DNA from: Aquatica leii | Taxonomy: Eukaryota; Arthropoda; Insecta; Coleoptera; Lampyridae | Assembly: GCA_035610365.1 (NCBI GenBank) | Contig: CM069432.1 | Location: 26,722,354-26,786,353 of the forward strand | DNA length: 64,000 nt | Direction of reading: 5' to 3' | Shown: piece by piece, positions 23,011-33,771 of the stretch | How the letters are laid out: the number at the start of each line of letters is the position of its first letter | How positions within the stretch are numbered: position 1 is the first letter of the stretch | Notes under the pieces: model-generated | Database searches by the model: none | What the model was told of the DNA's origin: nothing | Seen by the model: only the letters and a program-made list of their open reading frames with translations | Position numbers and translations under genes: made by a program

Positions 23011-24415
23011 GAAATTTTCATTACGGAATAGCCTGTATATGAATTAAAATTAGATTCCGGTTTTGACTCTCTCTTCCGATCTTTTCTCGTGACTGTCATT
23101 TTACGACAAAATCGTTAAGCTGTCAACTACATGAACGGGTTGGTGCCGAGGATTTTGAACTGATTCTTAAATTTTTAAGAACATCACTTGTGATGAACAC
23201 AAATTTATAAGGCGATTCCGAATTTATTACGATTCTTTCGGCACAGGGTAAGCTATTTTGTCTCCAATCTATTAAGATTCCTTCGTAATTTCTATATTAA
23301 TGTAATAACCGGTTCCACCACGTTGCAAGCATTGGTTCGCTTTAAGCAGTAATAAGGATGCATAAGTACCATTAATGAATATCGCTACCGAGCATATAAG
23401 CTGTTGTGAGGGCCTGCTACTTAAATAACAACGAGGTCTCGTCAAACAATGTGTCGGAGACGCTGATTTGGGGATAGAAGTCAATTGTGTTATCAACCAC
23501 CTGTTCGAAATTACTACCTACAGCATTCGATACAACAGGTTTTTATATAACATTTAATGATTTATTAATACTGATTTTGTAGCTTCCTATTCTGTGTGAG
23601 TTAGTGTGTCACACGATTTGCTATTAAATATTTATTACAGGCCGCTAGCTGGGAAAACGTTTTCTTTGCAAAAGTGGACACTGGACTTTGGGTGAGTTTG
23701 TTTGATTAATTTTTATATATCGCTGCTAGAAAGTTTCTCTCAGAATTTTGGCTAATGTTAATGTCCGTAATTACGTTTACTGTTTATATACCAATCAAGT
23801 AATTTCAATCATCATTTAACTTGTATCGCATGCTGTGTGCAAACAATATTTACTACCAGATATTCTGTGCTGTTCGTTTCGACCTGACTTATAGGTGTAT
23901 TGTGTGTTGCCAATACTGCAAGCATTCATGCGCTGAAAATTAGATATAATCTTGTAAATCTCATGTGTTGCGAAATCAAAGTTTTCTACACTTGTTAATC
24001 ATAATTGTTAGTCCTTCTAGTATTTATAGATTGAGAGTTTAATATATAGCTTTTAATTTGCTACGCTACTAAATTAAAGTTTTTATATTTGTTAATTATA
24101 CTTAGAAATCGTTCGAGCATGGATGAGTGGAGAAATTTCATATATTCTTGTTAATCTTCTACATTAGCACATTAAAGTGGTTATATTTGTTAACCTCTCT
24201 TTTATTTTTTTTCTTTCTCCTGTCACTATCGTTACCTATTAACTAATTTTGGCTACTCAAACATCAGAGTAACAAGGATTACGAACCTCAAATTTAGTTA
24301 CAAGTTTGGACCGTCTGTCGTGATCGAGGCAGAAATGTGAATTTTGGATTAGATCTGGCGCCCTTAAGCATAATTTCTTTGGAACCTCCCCTATCTCCGA
24401 CTGTGTGAGTTGGCC
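23011..24415. other. Unidentified 1.4-kb insertion inside the Helitron Rep gene
   Basis: Helitron coding (minus strand) stops after ..NNILLQALCLT at about 24415 and resumes with FHQYIVDMYAKIE at about 23005. The 1.4 kb between matches neither. TACG occurs at both junctions, a possible 4-bp target duplication. No conserved protein is recognisable. An exon-like segment at 23640-23690 is flanked by TATTACAG and GTGAGT. Confidence 0.55.
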
Positions 24416-24690
24416 GTGTAAGGTTCGTAAGACATAAAGCTTGTAACAAAATATTATTGTCTTCAGTGGCACGAATCATCAACCGATATGCGTAGAAGTT
24501 TATTGCGCTCACTTTCTTGCTGGTTTCTGCACCTGCAAAGTAAAAATATAATTAGGACAAAAAGAAATTAATCGTGTATAAAAATAAAATATTAGGTAAT
24601 GACTTGTGTAGATTGTACCTGTTGCTGGATTTCTTTGTTTGATATTTAAATGATATCCATCCTCTCCTTCCCAAAATATCAATAGTTATT
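24416..24690 (-). pseudogene. Helitron Rep N-terminal segment with intron-like gap
   Basis: The minus strand gives LLIFWEGEDGYHLNIKQRNP (about 24690-24620), an intron-like gap with a pyrimidine-rich TTTGCAG acceptor near 24530, then AETSKKVSAINFYAYRLMIR. This matches the standard order of the Helitron Rep upstream region. Confidence 0.7.
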
Positions 24691-24838
24691 GCAAAGCGTC
24701 GTAAGAGCAATGACTATTTTCAATCGTATGCACTGTGTTATCTCTGCGTTAGATTCGTATATCTCGACGTTCAAATGCGTCGCCAACCATAACAACTGCA
24801 ACTTCATTAATGGTCGGTGCATTATATCGGCTTGCGTG

Positions 24839-25392
24839 CTACCCACATGGTACTTTGTCTGCTTTGATGACGATTGTATAGTCGTTTTGCAGTCTGTTTA
24901 AAACGGTGTTGAACAACTGGACCAACCGGTTGTGATTCTGTAAAAACGGTTCTAAAATACCCACAATTTCTCGCTCCTCCATCTGCTCGATATCGTTGCA
25001 CTGGCAGCGTGCGTTTATTTGCTGCTCCTGATCACCCATGAAGTAGAATTGCAGAAATTTTGGATCGTTATTAGGCATCGGCATTAAAGAACCAATTTGA
25101 TGATACACTTGGCTCTGAATCTTAAATGTTGATTGAAAATTGCGACGTTCCTCATTCTGAACAATTTTTGTTGCTCCAAACGGTGTCATTTGAAAGCACG
25201 AATTGAATTTGCGAATTTTACAAAAAAACAATTTAGATTGAGATGTAGCTCCAGCCAATAGTGCTTTCAATGGTTCTGGCGGCGAATTCAATGGTTTCTC
25301 TATACACCTGGACAAGTCAACTTTACCTGGTAATCCAGCATTATTATTGGCATATGTTTGTTTTATTATGAATCAAGAAATCTACTAAGAAC
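24839..25392 (-). pseudogene. Helitron Rep upstream region (N-terminal domain)
   Basis: The 158-codon ORF 25315-24839 reads SRCIEKPLNSPPEPLKALLA, KIRKFNSCFQMTPFGA, VYHQIGSLMPMPNND and FLQFYFMGDQEQQ. This is the region usually found upstream of the Helitron Rep core. The frame is open upstream (..NNNAGLPGKVDL) until it meets hAT sequence at about 25392, so the start and the 5' terminus are missing. Confidence 0.85.
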
Positions 25393-26480
25393 TGGTTTTT
25401 GCAAAAACTTTGACAACCGTCACTAAAAGTAAATCAAAATTTCATGTTTTGAAGGATTACTTCATTGAAAAACAAATCCCTTTATCAAATATAATATCAG
25501 TAGCTACAGATGAAGCACCTACCATGGTTGGACGTTATATATTTATAAGCTATTTAAAATAAAATGTGTCAGAGGTGTTAGCAATACATTGCGTCATCCA
25601 TCGACAACATTTAGTTGCTAAAAATGTGAGTGTTAGATTGCATGAATCTCTTCAATTATTCATTGATGCAGTACACCGAATCCGAAGCAACGCGTTGAAT
25701 ACGCGGTTATTTGCGCAGTTGTGTGAAGAAAATGACGAACACTTTCATCAATTACTCCTTCACACTGAAGTATGCTGGCTGTCGACAGGCTTATGTTTGA
25801 CTAGATTTTTTGGGCTTTTTGAGACTATTTTAGAATTTCTGGGTACTAAAGATAAAATTTTAAAAGACAATTTAATGGAGTGGAAAATAGACATCATCGC
25901 CTATTTAACAGATTTGTTTACAAAATTTAATATGGTTAATTTGCAGTTACAAGGAGACAGTCTAAATTTGATTAAAACAAAGTCCATCTTATCAGCGTTT
26001 CTTGCCAGAGTTAAGCAAAATATTGGACGGGGAGAATTTTCCCAGTTCCCCAATTTGTCACAGACAAACTGCCAAGAAAATGACGTTTCATTCTACATTC
26101 AACATTTAAATGCCGTCTATTCAGATTTTGAAACTAGGTTTAAGGATGTTTTGACTATGGTAATACCACCATGGATAATTAACCCATATGGTGACATAGA
26201 AGAAACAAATGTCATAATAGAAGAGGAACAGACTGAACTAAGTACAAACGAAGAACTTAAGGTTCAATTTAAAAACGGATATCAGTAATTCTGGCTGCAA
26301 AACAACATACCCGTTACTTATCCTGTATTATGGAATATAGCGAGGAAATATTTAATTTCCTTTCCATCGTCATACCTAGTAGAAAAGGGCTTCAGCGCTG
26401 TTACCAATCTGCTAACGAAAAAAAAACAGACTGGACATCATTAGCCGAGGAGATTTAAGATGAAACGTTACAAAATTGAC
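25393..26480 (+). pseudogene. hAT transposase, C-terminal half (ZBED5/SCAND3-like subgroup)
   Basis: The region begins with ELVFAKTLTTVTKSK and continues in the 240-codon ORF 25566-26288: VLAIHCVIHRQHLVAKN, ALNTRLFAQLCEENDEHFHQ, LLLHTEVCWLSTG, FTKFNMVNLQLQGDSLNLI and IPPWIINPYGDIEE. After a stop, the dimerisation block appears as SFPSSYLVEKGFSAVTNLLT. These are the hAT RNase H-fold second and third catalytic segments and the hATC domain. The first catalytic block and the BED zinc finger are missing. W-to-C in VRWLS (seen as VCWLS) and the stops show decay. Confidence 0.88.
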
Positions 26481-26792
26481 GCCAAATGTTGATAATTTAT
26501 TATTAAAGCATCAGGTGCATCCTTCTCACTAAAAACATTTACTTATTACTTAGTTTATTTTATGTTTGTTTTATGTTACGTATATTTTATATAACAGATA
26601 CAACATTTTTTTAATTTAAATTCAATTAATAAATGTATAAAACTTAAAATGTGTTTTTACTTTGAGTTTTTAACACTAAACTTCACTACAGTTAGAAATT
26701 TCCAAAAAATCAATATCAGGTAAGTACCCAAAACCGAAAAACATGGAAGGGGTCTAGGACACAAAAAAGTTTAGGAATCTCTGAATCTAAGT

Positions 26793-27723
26793 GATTGGCT
26801 GGCTTATGTTTTGTAGTTTATTTTATGTTAAGGACATTTCAATGTTTGATGTATACCACAGTATGGGTATATAAATTCTTTGGTTAATGCGCTGACCAAA
26901 AATTTTATTTGTAGTTGTTGTAGTGCTTTATTTTGATGTATTTGATTAAATTTTTACTGCCGATTCTGAGAATTTGTTCTCTGGAACTCTTCTTCTCGAA
27001 TTTGAGTTTTAACTGCTTACTTGCAATTGCTAAGACGACTATTTTGAGTTTACCTATGATCCTATAATTATATGTGTAACTTTTCCGGTTTGATGTATTG
27101 GCGATAATTTTCATTTCTATTTGAAAGTTTTATATTTAACCTTGCGATTTACGAATTTTCCTGCGTGAGAACGGGAGTAGAATTTTTAACAGCTTGTTGT
27201 CAGAGCCGACTAACTTTGAGAACTTTTGTTTAGTATATCATTTTTAAGTCTACCTTTAATCTCTTCTCTTTTAGATTCATTGAGTGAGGTGGGAATTGTT
27301 TCGGGTGATTTTGGTATTTGTAGAATTAACGTCAAACAATGACGCGGATTTGCGCGACGTACTTCTTTTATCAGTATCCTTCGTTACGTAGTAGTAGTAA
27401 TTCTAATTTCTTCTTCCGCTTCAAAAAAATGGTGGGTTGGTCGGTATTTCCAAAATGTAACCCGCTAGCCTTGATTGTGACTTATTAGGTTTTTCAGCCT
27501 TTACAGATTTTGACCTTTAGTTTATAGTTTAGATTAGGAATTAAATAGGTTAAGTTATGTTTAGGAAATAAGTTTTTGGGAATTGTCTTTTTGTGCAATG
27601 CAATCTTGCGAGATTTTGCGTTTGTAGTTGGTTTTTGCTTTTGTTGTTGTTTATTTTACATTTATTGTTTTGTTCTGCACTTTGCATATTGAAACCTGCC
27701 GATTTCAAATTTTATGGAGGGGG
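26793..27723. other. Probable 3' untranslated/degenerate part of the gypsy element
   Basis: No conserved protein is seen. It lies between the hAT insertion and a polypurine tract, so it is likely the degenerate tail of the gypsy element. The ORF at 26905-27114 (minus) is not recognisable. Confidence 0.4.
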
Positions 27724-27760
27724 TGTGTAACGTTTCGTTAGAATTCATTACATTTAAAAT
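27712..27760 (+). repeat. Candidate polypurine tract and start of 3' LTR of the gypsy element
   Basis: GGAGGGGGTG is followed directly by TGTAACGTTTCG, i.e. a polypurine tract abutting a TG-initiated repeat, as expected at the 3' LTR of a Ty3/gypsy element. I could not find a second copy to confirm an LTR, and its end is unknown. Confidence 0.45.
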
Positions 27761-28794
27761 TCAATTTTAGTCACACTTTTTCATACTAGTCAATTTATCC
27801 ACAGCAACTCGTCAGGTTATTAGAACTAGGTAGAAAGATGACGAACCGGTCTTAGGTTTGTCAGCTTACCTTTCTTCTACGAAGACTCCAGTTGTATGAA
27901 AAAACGCTAAAATATTGCAAAAAAAACACCATAAATATAACACTTGATAATTCAACGTCAAGTTGGATTTTAACGTCGGTGACATAACTAAGATAGTGGA
28001 CATCAATGTTAATCTACTATTATTTATTTTTATTGAATGAATATTTAATTATCACACAGATTACTGCTTTACAATTTGTATGTACGTAATAGAAAATATT
28101 TTATACACCTATTAGTACGGTGCAATAGCTATAAAATGCACCAACTCCATAATTAACTTCTATCGTGCTTGCATTTAGTATAAGCAAACAAAATTACATA
28201 CAGCGTAAGAGAGGTTGATAATTACCTCTTTGTTGGCGTATAAACTGATTAAATTCATTGAAAAGCCACGAGTTAAAAAATTCAACATTAAAATACTGCA
28301 TAGTCCTAACCTAAATTCTTAAAAGCAAATAATTTCTTCTAAGATAAGTAATCAGTCGAATTACAATTAATATTTTTACCAACGATAAAAGTTAACCGAT
28401 TACAATTTATTGCTTTAGAATAATAACAATATTAATTAGCTGAAAGCTTTAAGTGAAATTTTCAACCCCTATCGCTATCGCAAAGTTACCACCAGAACAT
28501 TCGGTCGGTATATCAGCGCGGACAGACGCGCGCATTGCACCCCAATACCCTGTGTAAACACTACATCAGCCGGCCTGCAATGCCCCAATGGAACTTGTCC
28601 AAACAATGTACTCATCAATCAAATACCACCCCCAACCCTTACGATTTACCATCATACAGCTTATGAGATCGTCGATTTTAAAATAAAATTGTTTAAAAAT
28701 ATAATTAGCCTTGTAATCACATTGTTTTGTTTCTTTTATAATAACCGTTTGACAATTTGACAATTTTCATTTGAAAAAAAGAAATATTTGCAAA
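27761..28794. other. Non-coding stretch, possible LTR and upstream region of the 28795 ORF
   Basis: No gene is recognisable. A comparatively GC-rich patch at about 28500-28580 (CGGACAGACGCGCGC) and a TTATAATAA element at 28735 precede the ORF at 28795 and could be its promoter. This is positional inference only. Confidence 0.3.
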
Positions 28795-29184
28795 ATGAAT
28801 CGACAAAAAAGTGATATATTTTCATTGGAAAAACCATCAACTCCTGTTAGATCAGATGACGATTTAATTTCAACGGGTGGCTCAAGGTACGCAAAAATAA
28901 ATAGATTAAGAGGCACTAGCAGTAGTGTTTTTCCAATTGGTTGCATGGGAACTCTTCAAGCTCCAATTGAGGATCCGCCGGTTATTTCAAGCAAAGGCGA
29001 CAACGATGAAAATTTAGAAGACGAAATTGTGAGTTCTAGAAGCGAAACTAGCAGCGGCGATATGCCGGAAAAAGAATTAAAGCCCAAGCGAAATCCATTA
29101 ACTGGTGAAGGTATGGAAAGTTCTGACATGCCGAAGTCAGGTGCCGTTAGAAGGAAGTTAGAACGCACTAAATTTGTATATTAA
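28795..29184 (+). CDS. Intronless 129-codon ORF, weakly Jupiter/JPT1-like, possible host gene or retrocopy
   Basis: The ATG at 28795 (context GCAAAATGA) is a good insect start; an upstream in-frame TTG at 28771 was ignored. The protein is hydrophilic, serine-rich and likely disordered. It contains KSDIFSLEKPSTPVR near the N-terminus, SSGDMPEKE in the middle and KRNPLTGEGM near residue 103. The S-D-I-F..P-x-T-P-x-R and N-P-x-T-G-E-G motifs recall the microtubule-associated Jupiter/JPT1 (HN1) family, but the N-terminal VLRPPGGG motif of that family is missing. No transposon protein resembles it. The ORF is unbroken in a region where nearly all others are broken. It could be a retrocopy or simply chance. 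Confidence 0.45.
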   Translation: MNRQKSDIFSLEKPSTPVRSDDDLISTGGSRYAKINRLRGTSSSVFPIGCMGTLQAPIEDPPVISSKGDNDENLEDEIVSSRSETSSGDMPEKELKPKRNPLTGEGMESSDMPKSGAVRRKLERTKFVY

Positions 29185-29954
29185 TTTATTGAAAAAGATT
29201 TGTCCAAATTTATCGTTTTTAAAATATCTAACTGTATTGGTACGACTCTTATTGATGATATATTAAATGGTCGATGTCACTAAATGATGCATTCGTACAT
29301 GCATGCAATTTATTAACAGCGCACACAACAGATAGTAATAAGTGATGTAATCAGATATTGTTAAAGTCAGACGGTAAAACCAATTTTATATATTAACTTT
29401 ATAAATAGATATTTTGTAACTTGGTTTTTAATAAACATAGACCTTGTTTTTTCTAACTTAAGTATCAATCATTTTTCAAATCAATAAATGCTACGATTTT
29501 CACTAAAAAAACATTTCGATTGTTCATTTTCGAATTTTTTAACGCAAATCGCCAGTTTTTGTTACGTTTTGAATTTATACATTTTACGTATTTTGTGAGT
29601 TGCTGCACATGATTTTTGACCATTTGGTTAGCGTTATCAGTAAATTGTTAAAAACTTAATTTGCGAAATAGTGAATACTTTAGAAATAATTTTTTTGCGT
29701 AACTAAAACCTTCAAAACGGCGACATTAACACCGATAACAAAAACACTATTTTTGTAACTTTAAGTTTTAGAGTTAAATATCAATTAACACCTTTTAGAT
29801 TTGAAATTTTTATCAACTAAACAGTTAATGCTAATAATAATTAAAAAAACACTCTGACCACCCTTTGATCTAACACAATCTTTGTGCAAAATTATTGTAA
29901 TAATTATTATTACATTTAGCATTTCTAATATCATCTTATTATCAACTAGTGCTT
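29185..29954. other. AT-rich spacer without recognisable gene
   Basis: A possible 3' end of the preceding ORF is the AATAAA near 29429. Nothing else is recognisable. Confidence 0.4.
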
Positions 29955-30190
29955 AAATATTTCGGTCCCGGCACTGCCTACAACATTTTTGCAGTACCTA
30001 CTTTGGATATGGTGCGAGTATTAGAAGAGAAAACGTGCGTAACATCATACAGCTTAGCATTGAGTCGTGTAATGACACTAAAGGAAATACGCGCAGAGTG
30101 TCTGCTACAGATACCTACTATAATTGTACCATGGCCTTTTTATCACACACCTGCACTGTGACTGCAATAATACTAACAGGGAAAACGCGC
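29955..30190. repeat. Dispersed repeat, copy A (related to 38745-38955)
   Basis: The segment with CAGTACCTACTTTGGATAT, CATACAGCTTAGCATTGAGT, ACGCGCAGAGTG and TTATCACACACCTGCACTG matches 38745-38955 in the same order. This is a dispersed repeat of unknown class. Confidence 0.75.
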
Positions 30191-30298
30191 TGTGGCTCCG
30201 CCCAAGATTGGAAAACCGGCAACCAAACATGCATGCATTATGACATTAGATTATTTTTTACGGTTCTGATACCTTTGAGATTATCAAGCTAAAATAGG

Positions 30299-30855
30299 AT
30301 AGGTAAGAAAAAGAAAAAAAAAGTTTCATCTAAAAGAACAAGTCTGGTTAGACTCAGTTGGATGGGCTAGGTAACAGAACGGGCTTTGAGAGCACGTGGT
30401 TTAGCGAGGCACTTGCTTTTCGGCTTATTCTTGCTTCAAAGCATAAAACCAAATAGGTAGGAAAAAGGACTTAGAAAATTGTACAGGAACTAAGAAAGAC
30501 AGAATTAGTTAAGTAGCTACTGCAAAAAAGAAACTAAGCTGGTTATTCACAAGTGAGAGGAGGAGGATGTAGACCCACCAAACCACCCAAATTTGCTTGG
30601 TACAAGTTCGCCACAAATAGGGTAGGTAAAAGAAAGAAAATGTTTCATTTGAAAGACAAGTCTGGTTAGACTCATTTGGTTGGCTAGGTAACAGTACGTG
30701 CTTTGAGAGCACGCGGTTCAGCGAGGCACCTTCATTTCGGGTTATCCTCGCTTCTAAGGCATAAAACCAAGTAGGTAGGAAAAGGACTTAGAAAATTGTA
30801 TAGGAACTAAGAGAGGCACAGTTAGTTACGTAGCTACGGCGAAAAAGAAAATAAA
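30299..30855. repeat. Direct duplication of a roughly 240-bp unit with 318-bp offset
   Basis: Unit 1 (30299-30537) and unit 2 (about 30617-30855) share AGTCTGGTTAGACTCA, GCTAGGTAACAG, CTTTGAGAGCACG, GGACTTAGAAAATTGTA and GTAGCTAC with few mismatches. They lie just downstream of the minus-strand R1-like LINE and could be its duplicated 3' region. Confidence 0.85.
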
Positions 30856-31049
30856 AAAGTTATATAAAATAAAATAAGGAATAAATGACTAAACTAAAAT
30901 GCATGCTATTAATGATAATTAAAAACTAAATACCTAGTTTGCCATAGCGTACTTATAAAAAAATAAACAAAACCATGCAGAATACGTTAGAAAAATAAAA
31001 CTTTATTCTTATTGTAGACTCTGGTCTTTCTATGCGAATGGTTTATATA

Positions 31050-33620
31050 CGTTGACATCAGGCACCAGTTCGCAGATGGCTTAAGTGGAATCGGGATATG
31101 AACTAAGAATGGTTGACAGGGCACTCCGATCCATCTGTCAAATTCGCGACAAGCAAAAATCCAATGCGCCAAAGTGTCAGGAACGCCGCACTACGAACAC
31201 CTGTCGTCACTAATGCGCTTTAAATGACAACGAAATCCGCCGTGTGATGATAGTATTTAGACGGCCTCTCGTCCACGGATGTAGGTCATTCTGACCCAGG
31301 TAACGATATCCGGGATAAGAGAATAGGCATTACGCCCTTTATGGGAAGTGTCCTACAGCCGTTGCCATTCACCTAAGATCAAGACCTTTAAGTGACGCTT
31401 GGCCGCTGAAAAGGACGGAAAATCTTCATTTGAAACGTGCTGGTCAAGTAAATTGCACTAGCCAGCCTTGCGAAGAACTTTGGTGCAGTAGATATCCTGC
31501 AATAGGAGATGTAGAGGAGGATGTTTAGAAATAACACAAATGGTATCGACGATAGGATACGCCCCTAAAATAGTTCTCAGGAATAAGGATTGGAGCGAGG
31601 CCAGTTTCCTGACCATGTGGAAATGTCGAAGTCTGTGATACCAAACGTCTAAGTCATAAGTGAGCATGGGAATAACTGCATTGTTAAAGATATTCGCAAA
31701 TTCGTTTTTTGTGAAGGTTCAATTTCAGCCGTGAGTATTTGTAGAACAACTGCAAGACGCTCTTACACTTGTCAACCAAGAAAGCGCAATGTTTAACAAA
31801 ACTCGCCTTGTCGTCGAGCAATAGTCCGAGGTACTTGAATTCGAAGACCCTCCGAACAGGAGTATGGTAGAGGCGCTGTGAAGGATCTCGTCTTAGCGTA
31901 GAGTCAAGAACCATGTACTTAGTTTTGTCCGCAGATATACTTAATTTGTTGCTGCCAGCCCAGCTAGTCACAATATTTAGGCACCTGTTTGATTTTGCCT
32001 CCAAGTCTCGTCGAGAATTTGCGGACACTGTGACGGTTATGTCGTCCGCATAAGCGAAAATGTCGCAGTCTGCTGGAATAAAGCGGAATGTCGTCATGTA
32101 TCTTTTTCAAGAGTTTCCTTTAGAAAAGTTTACTTAGTTCTGATAACAAAGTTATCGGGCGGTACGAGTTAGGGTTGGCGGGATCCTTCTTTCCGGGCTT
32201 AAGAATAGTGATTAATTTTCCAGCTTTCCAGTTAGTAGGAAAATAACCAATCTTTATACAGGAGTTTGAACAGGTCAACGATCGTTGACGACAGAAAATC
32301 TAGAACAACCGTTCGCAAAACATTACAGTGTATCCTGTCAAGTCCAGGAGCTTTATTTTTAGGAATTTTGCTAGCCAACCAGTCCTGTCTGGAATTGCTT
32401 TTGCAAGAGAGATCTGGATTTTATTTGGGCATGATAGACATTGTCCGTCGCAGGATCGTCGTCTGGGAATAATGTGGAAACTATTACTCTGATCGTGTCT
32501 AATTCTGAGATGGTGTATCTGTCGCAGTCTTTAACATTGTAGCACGGTTGGATCGACAGGAACTTCCAGGAGGATAACCTGTAAACTAACCCCCAAGGAC
32601 TCGTCGTCAAGCTTTTTTACACGAAACTTTGCCTTTAGCTATATTTCGCTGTCTTCACTGCCAGTTTGTATCGGTGAAACGCGGCCTAATAGGCAAGCAT
32701 TGATGTTTTACGTCTGCAGGGGCTTTTTGGTGGTGTTTTCGTAAACAACGCAACGCTCGCTTTAACCTGCCTAACTTAGGGCTCCACCACGGTACACCAG
32801 CTCTAGATCTTAGGCGTATGCTATTTAAGCCATTTTGACAAGAGTCGAAGATAATCCTCGTCAAATTATTAATGATGGCGTCTAAAGATTTAGGATTGTG
32901 GCACGAAGCACCACGTGGAAGATAAATAAAAATTGAATTTGCGATAGCCTTATTTGGGCGAACGGGATCAATACGTTTAAAATCAAGGATTCTTTTAGGG
33001 ATCGGTACGTGGTTAGGGGCCTTGACGATTAATTCAAACCGTATCAGTCGGTGGTCACTTTCTATTACATCTGGAATGACGCGTCAGTTTGATATTTTTC
33101 TGGCTAAACAAGGAGAAGCTAATGTGACGTCTATATTAGTTGAACCTAGATGTCTAGCAAAAGTGAAAGGTTGATATGGTTTATTAACAACACAGAGGTC
33201 ACGTTCACCCACGATATGATAATAGAAATGCTTCTTAGTTTATCAAGAACTTTATCTAAGTGTTGGAGATGAATACGAACATCTTCACTCGACGGCCAAT
33301 AAACGCCGACGATTGCCAAGGAGGTGTTTCCAACCGTAACCATGGTTACTGCATTGCAGTCGTTAGTTAAATGGCTGAGTGTCACCACTCCGACGGGCTT
33401 CGAACTATTGAAAACAATAGCCGAGTAATACCGCATAGAAGAGGATGCGGCAATTCTGTTGAAGGGTACAGCCGCACCAGCGAGCTTGTGCCCTGAGCCT
33501 GAACTGAACACGTATGGTTCTTAGGTCAGTAGTACGTTGATGTCGTTGTCGGAGGAGAAACTCATCGCTTTGAAAGTCGCAACACGTGAATTGCAAAGAT
33601 TCACTTGCGCAAACCTCAAA
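31050..33620 (-). pseudogene. R1-clade-like LINE ORF2 (endonuclease + reverse transcriptase), decayed
   Basis: In minus-strand order the first part is an apurinic-type endonuclease remnant (33511-33146; SSKPVGVVTLSHL, LAIVGVYWPSSEDVRIHLQH). A segment with GVPWWSPKLGRLKRALRCLR (32864-32655) follows. The RT has FAYADDITVTVSANSRRDLE and SADKTKYMVLD, then FKYLGLLLDD (32097-31684). The C-terminal part is YDLDVWYHRLRHFHMVRKLA (31667-31458), with a final HWIFACREFDRW finger-like stretch (31172-). The order and wording of these blocks match insect R1-clade non-LTR elements, which integrate by target-primed reverse transcription. At least six frame breaks and a lost central RT portion make it dead. 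Confidence 0.82.
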
Positions 33621-33771
33621 GTTAATTGAGTGTCCTCAAAGTCCATAATCGGTATTTGAGATCTTGGTGACGAGCCTTTTCAGATACGATAGGCATGTGT
33701 TAGAGATCGCTTTGTACTTGACGACGTCTTCTTTATGGCCAAAACGAACGCAGTTAGCGCATGTCGGATCT

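Larger units (their letters stand above)
19823..25392 (-). mobile_element. Helitron rolling-circle transposon, 5'-truncated
   Basis: On the minus strand the 3' end reads ..ACGTCTGCCGGGTCCGCTAG followed by T, with the self-complementary GGAC/GTCC arms and CTAG end typical of insect Helitrons. It encodes a Rep/helicase of about 1,400 codons in several frames. The 5' TC terminus is not present: coding sequence runs straight into hAT sequence at about 25392, so the 5' end is truncated. Confidence 0.85.
19653..26784 (+). mobile_element. hAT transposon with perfect 8-bp target duplication, carrying a nested Helitron
   Basis: The left terminus is CAGTAATTCCCAAA and the right terminus, reverse-complemented, is CAGAGATTCCTAAAC. 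Both are flanked by ATCTAAGT (19645-19652 and 26785-26792), a perfect 8-bp duplication. The 3' half of a hAT transposase lies at 25393-26480. The left 170 bp retain the hAT end, but the transposase N-terminal half is gone. This implies a deletion before or at insertion of the Helitron at 19823. Confidence 0.85.

Noticed and set aside
27724..28560. Full LTR after the polypurine tract
   Set aside because: No second copy and no defined end were found, so only the start is noted as a candidate.
28771..28794. Upstream TTG start extending the 28795 ORF by eight codons
   Set aside because: A eukaryotic gene is expected to start at ATG, and the ATG at 28795 has good context.
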